Shown piece after piece: positions 54,868 through 64,000 of a stretch of DNA of 64,000 nt. Position numbers and translations under genes: made by a program. The stretch is from Halieaceae bacterium. Its GTDB lineage: Bacteria; Pseudomonadota; Gammaproteobacteria; Pseudomonadales; Halieaceae. The stretch is from positions 1 through 64,000 of the forward strand of contig JAHEEV010000004.1 in assembly GCA_024640505.1 (NCBI GenBank), written 5' to 3'. Under the pieces are notes generated by a model that saw only the letters and a program-made list of their open reading frames with translations, was not told where the DNA came from and did not search any database. The stretch's first letter is position 1, and each line of letters starts with the position of its first letter.

Positions 54868-55785
54868 ATGGCCCCGGCACCGCGCGCTGGCCACATGGAT
54901 GTGAGCAACACCGTTGATGTGACGGATCCCCGGGCCGTCGCGTCGGCGGTGCGGGCGATACTCCAACGACGCTATCGGGATTTCGATTTCTCCATCGTCG
55001 ATCTGCTGGTGCAGGACTTCAACCGTCTCTATAGCGGTGACTATCCCGGCTTCCGGGCCTGCGATATCAAATACCACGATAGCCAGCATGTGCTGGATGT
55101 GACCCTGGCAATGGCCCGCTTGCTCGATGGCTACGAGGGCAGTTCCCCGGGCCGCAGTCTGGGGCCGGAGCGGGCACTGGCGGGAATCGCGACGGCACTG
55201 TTTCACGATTCCGGCTACATACGGCGTGTCCGCGACACCCGCAACAGTAATGGGGCGGCCTATACGCGGGTGCACGTGGGCCGCAGTGCCCGGTTCCTCG
55301 GTGAGTACCTGCCCGGCGTGGGCCTGGGTAATATGCTGGGTATCTGCACCCGCATCGTGTTTTATACCGGTTATGACCTGGACCTCATCCCCCCGGCCTG
55401 CCACGCGGATCCCTGTGAGCACCGTCTCGGGACCCTGCTGGGTACCGCGGACCTCATTGCCCAGATGGCTGACGTGGACTATGTGCGCAAGTGCCGTGAC
55501 CACCTGTACGAAGAGTTTGTGGCGGGAGGGATAGCCGGTGAGGAGGAGGACTATGCGTCGGATCGAACGGTGTATCGCTCAGCGGATCACCTGCTCGAAT
55601 CCACCCCGGAATTCATTCGCGGCGTGATCAGCGACCGCCTGGAGGATCGTTTCGACGGGGTTTACCGCTATGCGGGGGACTTCTTCGGCGGCCCCAACCT
55701 CTACATGGATTCCATTCTCCACAATTGCGAACGGCTCGAGGCCATGCTGTCAGGGGAGCAGCTGGGTAGCGTCGGCATGTCGTGA
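54868..55785 (+). CDS. HD-domain phosphodiesterase (PDEase_I-like)
   Basis: 305 residues. YHDSQHVLDVTLAMARLL (residues 69-86) strongly resembles the YHNxxHxxDV motif of class I cyclic-nucleotide phosphodiesterases. It is followed by the metal pair FHDSG (H113, D114), H136 in RVHVGRSARF and D195 in LLGTADLIAQMAD. This full H-HD-H-D set supports catalytic activity on a phosphodiester, most likely the product of the cyclase encoded 7 bp upstream. Substrate not proven. The stop overlaps the rsmJ GTG by 4 bp. Confidence 0.78.
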   Translation: MAPAPRAGHMDVSNTVDVTDPRAVASAVRAILQRRYRDFDFSIVDLLVQDFNRLYSGDYPGFRACDIKYHDSQHVLDVTLAMARLLDGYEGSSPGRSLGPERALAGIATALFHDSGYIRRVRDTRNSNGAAYTRVHVGRSARFLGEYLPGVGLGNMLGICTRIVFYTGYDLDLIPPACHADPCEHRLGTLLGTADLIAQMADVDYVRKCRDHLYEEFVAGGIAGEEEDYASDRTVYRSADHLLESTPEFIRGVISDRLEDRFDGVYRYAGDFFGGPNLYMDSILHNCERLEAMLSGEQLGSVGMS

Positions 55786-56591
55786 CCGCCAGTTCCGTTC
55801 CCCTGGTACTGTCGGTGGCGGGGGCCTCGCCAGGCGATCTTCCACTGGCCGCACAGCTGGCGGCGCGGCTGGGCCTGCCGTTGCTGCCGGAAGCGATCAA
55901 TCCGCGAGACGTTGTCGCTGCAGATGCCCTGCTGCTGGTGTGCGATGGGCTGCTGTCTCTCCAGCAGACCGGCAGGGGCGCGCCCGGGCCGGTGGCCGTG
56001 GAGTTTGGCAGTGCCGCCATGCGCCACCGGCGCAAGGGAGGGCACAACGAGCTGTTGGGACGCGCTGTCGGAGCGGGAAAACGGCCGGGTCTCACGGTGC
56101 TCGATACCACGGCGGGCCTGGGTCGGGACAGCTTCGTCCTGGCTGACCTGGGCTGTCGGGTGCTGCTGTGTGAGCGTGAGCCTGTGCTGGTGGAGATGCT
56201 GCGGGCCGCCCTGGCAAACGCTGCCACCGGTGACGACCCCTGGCTCAGGGAGGTGGTGGCAAAGATGCGGCTTCTGCCCGGCGATGCCACCACCGTGCCG
56301 GCGGTGGAGCTGGCAGCTGTGGATGTGATTTACCTTGACCCGATGTTCCCGGCGCGCGACAAGAGTTCCGCGGTAAAGAAGGAGATGGCGGTCCTGCAGC
56401 GAGTTCTGGCCAGTGGATCAGGCAGCGGTAGTGCCGAAGCTTTGCTGGCCTGGGCCCTGCAGCAGGATGTAGCCCGGGTCGTGGTGAAACGCCCGGCACG
56501 AGCCCCTGTTCTCGCTGGCAGGGCCCCCTCCCACCAGCTCTCCGGCAAAGCGGTGCGCTATGATGTTTACACCCTGGGTCCCTGGGACTGA
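55782..56591 (+). CDS. rsmJ: 16S rRNA (guanine(1516)-N(2))-methyltransferase
   Basis: SAM-dependent methyltransferase that methylates G1516 of 16S rRNA, 269 residues. GTG start within the HD gene stop. Signatures are VAVEFGSAAMRHRRKGGHNELLGRAVG near residue 70, SAM motif VLDTTAGLGRDSFVLADLG near 106, catalytic YLDPMFPARDKSSAVKKEM near 185, and C-terminal KRPARAPVLAGRAPSHQLSGKAVRYDVY. Usually next to prlC in Enterobacteria; here downstream of the cyclase/PDE pair. Confidence 0.94.
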   Translation: MTASSVPLVLSVAGASPGDLPLAAQLAARLGLPLLPEAINPRDVVAADALLLVCDGLLSLQQTGRGAPGPVAVEFGSAAMRHRRKGGHNELLGRAVGAGKRPGLTVLDTTAGLGRDSFVLADLGCRVLLCEREPVLVEMLRAALANAATGDDPWLREVVAKMRLLPGDATTVPAVELAAVDVIYLDPMFPARDKSSAVKKEMAVLQRVLASGSGSGSAEALLAWALQQDVARVVVKRPARAPVLAGRAPSHQLSGKAVRYDVYTLGPWD

Positions 56592-56637
56592 ACGATTACC
56601 ACCGTCGCCCGGGCGGTGACAGTATGGAGACTTCACC

Positions 56638-59557
<2,920 letters not shown>

Positions 59558-59587
59558 CTCTGTTTCCTTGTGCATGCCGGACCCTGG

Positions 59588-59944
59588 TTACAGGGTGTGT
59601 TTGTTGAAGATCCTTGCGTAGTCTGCCGCGGAGAAACCCGTATGGCGCTCGTGGCCCGTATCCAGCAGCGGCCGCTTGATCAGCGTGGGCTGCTCCATGA
59701 TCGCCACCAGCGCCTGCCGGTCATCCATCCCGTCGCGCACGGCGCTGTCCAGGGCTTTCCAGCTGGTGCTGCGCCGATTGAGCAGGGCCTCCCAGCCGAG
59801 TTCTTTCAGCCACGACTCAACGGTATCCCGCTCCAGACCGTCGGTCCTGAAATCGTGGAAGGCGTATTCGATACCGTGATGGTCCAGCCACTTGCGGGCC
59901 TTCCTGACAGTGTCGCAGTTTTTTATGCCGTAAAGGGTGATCAA
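59588..59944 (-). CDS. yffB: ArsC/Spx-family protein YffB
   Basis: Thioredoxin-fold ArsC-like protein of 118 residues, identical in length to E. coli YffB. LYGIKNCDTVRKARKWLDHHGI near residue 4 carries a single redox-type Cys, and GWEALLNRRSTSWKAL and IKRPLL are conserved. TTG start with GGAG 7 bp upstream; the frame to 59986 is not supported. Next to dapD-dapE as in many gammaproteobacteria. Function is uncertain; glutathione-dependent reductase activity has been suggested. Confidence 0.92.
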   Translation of the reverse strand: MITLYGIKNCDTVRKARKWLDHHGIEYAFHDFRTDGLERDTVESWLKELGWEALLNRRSTSWKALDSAVRDGMDDRQALVAIMEQPTLIKRPLLDTGHERHTGFSAADYARIFNKHTL

Positions 59945-60069
59945 GCCCGGACTCCGTGTTGCAGTGCGCCAGTGCAGAGGCGGCACAGGATAGCAAATCG
60001 GCTGTGCCAGAGATACCGCCCGGTCCCCGGCGGTTCCTGGTCAGGGGGGGTGAAGCGCGGTCAGATCTG

Positions 60070-60099
60070 TTGGTCTGGCCGCGGTAATTTTTGTACACT
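60070..60099 (+). promoter_or_regulatory. Predicted sigma-70 promoter of accA-tilS-pyrG
   Basis: TTGGTC (60070-60075) and TACACT (60094-60099) with an 18 bp spacer; leader about 24 nt to the accA ATG. Confidence 0.55.
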
Positions 60100-60129
60100 A
60101 GCGTCCTTTCCATCGACTCGAGCCCACCC

Positions 60130-61077
60130 ATGAACCCCAATTACCTGGACTTCGAACAACCCATCGCCGAGCTCGAGGTCAAGATCGAGGAATTGCAGCA
60201 CGTCGGTACCGACGCCGAGATCAACATCAGCGAAGAAATCGAGACTCTCCGGGAAAAAAGCACCAAGCTTACCGAGAAGATTTACTCCAACCTCAGCGCC
60301 TGGGATATCGTCAAGGTGGCGCGCCACCCGCTGCGGCCCTACAGCATGGATTATATTTCCAGGGTCTTTACAGAGTTCGACGAACTGCACGGCGACCGTC
60401 ATTTCGGTGATGACAACGCCATCGTCGGGGGTGTCGCGCGCCTCGAGGGCAAGCCGGTCATGGTGATCGGCCAGGAGAAAGGTCGCGCGGTCAAGGACAA
60501 GGTCATGCGCAACTTCGGCATGCCCAAGCCCGAGGGGTACCGCAAGGCCCTGCGCCTGATGGAGTTGGCCGAGCGATTCGGGTTGCCGGTCATCACCCTG
60601 ATCGATACACCCGGCGCCTATCCCGGCATCGACTCTGAAGAGCGGGGCATCTCCGAATCCATCGCCCAGAACCTGGCCGTCATGTCCCGTCTGGCAACGC
60701 CCATCATCTGTATCGTGATCGGCGAGGGCAGTTCGGGAGGCGCGCTTGGAATCGGCGTGGGCGATCACCTGGCCATGCTTCAGTATTCCACCTATTTTGT
60801 GATCTCCCCCGAGGGATGTGCCAACATTATCTGGAAGAGCACCGATAACGCGCCCGACGCCGCCGAGGCCATGGGGGTCACCTCCTCCGTTCTGCAGGAG
60901 CTGGGCATTGTCGATGCCACCATTCAGGAGCCCCTGGGTGGCGCGCACCGTGATGTCGACCTGATGGCGGGGCGCATCAGGGGGCATATCATCGAGCAGC
61001 TGGACCGCCTGGAAGAGCTGCCCCTCGAAGACCTGCTGGACAAGCGGTACAAACGCCTCATGTCCTACGGCAACTGA
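60130..61077 (+). CDS. accA: Acetyl-CoA carboxylase carboxyltransferase subunit alpha
   Basis: Alpha half of the carboxyltransferase that makes malonyl-CoA for fatty-acid synthesis. 315 residues beginning [23 protein letters not shown]; the frame to 60091 would include the promoter. Crotonase-fold signatures are [35 protein letters not shown] near residue 90, [16 protein letters not shown] near 158 and [15 protein letters not shown] near 198. Followed by tilS and pyrG, the order seen in Pseudomonas. Confidence 0.98.
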   Translation: MNPNYLDFEQPIAELEVKIEELQHVGTDAEINISEEIETLREKSTKLTEKIYSNLSAWDIVKVARHPLRPYSMDYISRVFTEFDELHGDRHFGDDNAIVGGVARLEGKPVMVIGQEKGRAVKDKVMRNFGMPKPEGYRKALRLMELAERFGLPVITLIDTPGAYPGIDSEERGISESIAQNLAVMSRLATPIICIVIGEGSSGGALGIGVGDHLAMLQYSTYFVISPEGCANIIWKSTDNAPDAAEAMGVTSSVLQELGIVDATIQEPLGGAHRDVDLMAGRIRGHIIEQLDRLEELPLEDLLDKRYKRLMSYGN

Positions 61078-61102
61078 CGGCTGACAACCCGCCCCCGGGG
61101 CT

Positions 61103-62452
61103 ATGCCCGAACCACGGCTTGAACACACGGAGCTCGATCGCGAGCTGCTCGCCCAGGCGGATGCCTGCGGCTGGTACGTCGGATTCAGCGGCGGCGTGGA
61201 CTCCAGTGTGCTGCTGCATCTTCTGCATCGCTGGCGCGCTGCCAACCCCGGGGCGCCTCCCCTGACGGCGATTCACGTCAACCATGGCATGCAGGATGCC
61301 GCGGACGACTGGCAGCAGCACTGTGAGGAGGTATGCAAAAAATTGCAATTGCCGCTGCTGTGTCACCGGGTGTCCGTCGATCAGGGTCCGGCGGGCGCCG
61401 AGGCCGCGGCGCGCGAGGCGCGTTACCGGGTTTTCGAGGACGCACTGGCGCCGGGCGCCGTGTTGTACCTGGCCCATCACCTGGATGACCAGGTGGAGAC
61501 GTTTTTTCTCCGTCTGCTGCGCGGTGCCGGGGTGCAGGGGCTGGCTGCCATACCCGCCAGTCGTCCCCTGGGCGCGGGCAGGCTGGTGCGGCCCCTGTTG
61601 CAGGTGACCCGCAGCCGCCTGGAGGAATACGCCGGGCGTCACAGTCTCCGGTATGTGCAAGACCCCTCCAACGGGGACCCGGGCCTGGACCGCGGCTTTC
61701 TGCGCCACGAAGTCCTGCCGCTGGTGTCCGGGCGCTGGCCGGGTTATCGCCGCACCGTGGCCCGGGCCAGCGAGCATATGGCGGACGCCGCCCGCACCCT
61801 GCGCGCGGTACTTCCCTCGCCGGATACCTGCTACAGCGCGATGGGCGATCCGGGCGTTGCCGTCACTGAACTGGCAGTTGCCGATGTCGGCGCAGTGAAG
61901 CTGCGGGGCTGGCTGCAAAGCCGGGGCCTGCCGGCCCCGGACCGGGCGCCGCTGGAGGAATTTCTGCGGCAGTTGCGCGAGTCGGGCCCGGAAGCCCGCC
62001 CGCGGCTGCAGTGCAGCGCGTTTGCATTGCAGTGTCACCGGGGTTGCGTGTACCTCCTGCCGGAGCCATCGGCGCCGACCGGCCCGGTGACGCTCGCACC
62101 GGGCGAGGTACTGGAGTTGCCCGGCGTGGGGAGGGTGACACTCGAGCCTGTTGCCTCCCGGGGGTTGGTGCTGGACGAGAGTGACACGCTGACACTGGGC
62201 TGGCGCCAGGGGGGTGAGCGCTGCCAGCCTGCCGGCAGTGTCCGCCGGCGGAGTCTGAAGCAACTCCTGCAGGAAGCGGATGTGCCCCCCTGGTGGCGGG
62301 ACCGGGTGCCGCTGCTTTTTCTGGGTGACCAGTTGCTGGCTGTGGGGGATCTCTGGCTCTGTCATTCCGATCGCTATCGACAGCGACCCGCGGGAGGTGA
62401 AACACTGTGGTGTCTCCGCTGGGAGCGCAATATCGGTCCCGCTTTCGATTGA
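61103..62452 (+). CDS. tilS: tRNA(Ile)-lysidine synthetase
   Basis: Modifies C34 of tRNA(Ile2) to lysidine, which is essential for AUA decoding. PP-loop SGGVDSSVLLHLLHRW near residue 29, HVNHGMQ near 57, EAAAREARYRVFED near 100 and AHHLDDQVETFFLRLLRG near 125. TilS_C domain at the end (RRRSLKQLLQEADVPPWWRDRVPLLFLGDQLLAVGDLWL). 449 residues, 25 bp after accA. Confidence 0.95.
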   Translation: MPEPRLEHTELDRELLAQADACGWYVGFSGGVDSSVLLHLLHRWRAANPGAPPLTAIHVNHGMQDAADDWQQHCEEVCKKLQLPLLCHRVSVDQGPAGAEAAAREARYRVFEDALAPGAVLYLAHHLDDQVETFFLRLLRGAGVQGLAAIPASRPLGAGRLVRPLLQVTRSRLEEYAGRHSLRYVQDPSNGDPGLDRGFLRHEVLPLVSGRWPGYRRTVARASEHMADAARTLRAVLPSPDTCYSAMGDPGVAVTELAVADVGAVKLRGWLQSRGLPAPDRAPLEEFLRQLRESGPEARPRLQCSAFALQCHRGCVYLLPEPSAPTGPVTLAPGEVLELPGVGRVTLEPVASRGLVLDESDTLTLGWRQGGERCQPAGSVRRRSLKQLLQEADVPPWWRDRVPLLFLGDQLLAVGDLWLCHSDRYRQRPAGGETLWCLRWERNIGPAFD

Positions 62453-62562
62453 GCTGTCACATGCTTTCTGATAACCTGATTTCCCATCTTTTTGCAGGGT
62501 TCGCATCCGTGGGTATCACCTTCAATGCGGGGTCTGTGTGTCCGGCAAAACAGCGTAATTAA

Positions 62563-64000
<1,438 letters not shown>

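Noticed and set aside
53361-54911. 516-codon minus-strand frame opposite the cyclase-like gene
   Set aside because: Antisense to the cyclase gene, which shows conserved motifs; no independent features.
61058-62506. 482-codon minus-strand frame opposite tilS
   Set aside because: Shadow of tilS.

Overview
This 64 kb window is chromosomal DNA of a GC-rich gammaproteobacterium. The Rnf ion-pumping complex, PrlC, Hda, RsmJ, BamC, a Pseudomonas-type DapD, the accA-tilS-pyrG order and the purN-purM/DUF2066/perM/hda block all point there. The family make-up (fused indolepyruvate:ferredoxin oxidoreductase, thiolase/DUF35 and MaoC genes, DAACS-type symporter) suggests an aerobic marine lineage near Cellvibrionales/Halieaceae (OM60/NOR5-like) or a relative. 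That placement is inference. I see no phage, IS, CRISPR, rRNA or tRNA gene. The window is almost entirely coding and is cut at both ends (rnfD and pyrG are partial).

Layout. 1-3871 (-): rnfA-B-C-D. 4019-7611: metG (-) facing away from mrp-dcd (+). 7617-13112: DUF3108-purN-purM (-) divergent from DUF2066-AI-2E permease-hda (+). 13120-14309: an OmpA-family porin with its own promoter and terminator. 14322-20337: an amino-acid catabolic island of omega-amidase, aminotransferase and an Lrp/AsnC regulator (-), divergent from a giant fused indolepyruvate:ferredoxin oxidoreductase (+). 20334-22535: a queuosine-precursor-type transporter and an SDR (-) divergent from a 6-pyruvoyl-tetrahydropterin-synthase-like gene. 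22577-26518 (-): DEAD helicase, thpR, prlC. 26684-32479 (+): two unusual fusion proteins (DAACS-like symporter plus solute-binding domain; PPP phosphatase plus kinase-like domain), a quinone oxidoreductase and a GNAT enzyme. 32510-36171 (-): cysK, an iodotyrosine-deiodinase-like flavoprotein, a TlpA lipoprotein and YihY. 36290-39457 (+): arsC-wrbA-DUF2069-sppA. 39494-45062: mscS, MaoC, NUDIX, thiolase/DUF35 pair, SRAP, 3-alpha-HSD-like SDR. 45059-48538 (-): a four-gene MCE lipid transporter. 48603-53428: DUF3806, dapA-bamC-MBL, an LpxL-like acyltransferase and an LRR lipoprotein. 53553-57393 (+): class III cyclase-like gene, HD/PDEase-like gene, rsmJ, SDR. 57376-59944 (-): yffB-dapD-dapE. 60130-64000 (+): accA-tilS-pyrG.

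Most of the window is housekeeping: translation, purine, lysine, cysteine and pyrimidine synthesis, and envelope upkeep. The parts most worth attention are (i) the secreted PPP-phosphatase/kinase-like fusion at 28913-30811; (ii) the cyclase/phosphodiesterase pair at 53553-55785, whose cyclase keeps both metal aspartates but lacks the canonical Lys/Asp/Asn residues; (iii) the symporter/solute-binding fusion at 26684-28825; (iv) the deiodinase-like enzyme at 33829-34503, with the three amino-acid-binding residues of that family at exact spacing; and (v) the aminotransferase/Lrp/ferredoxin-oxidoreductase island, which could deliver reduced ferredoxin to Rnf. Many starts are GTG or TTG backed by a Shine-Dalgarno; where the longest ORF start is unlikely, the chosen start is explained.
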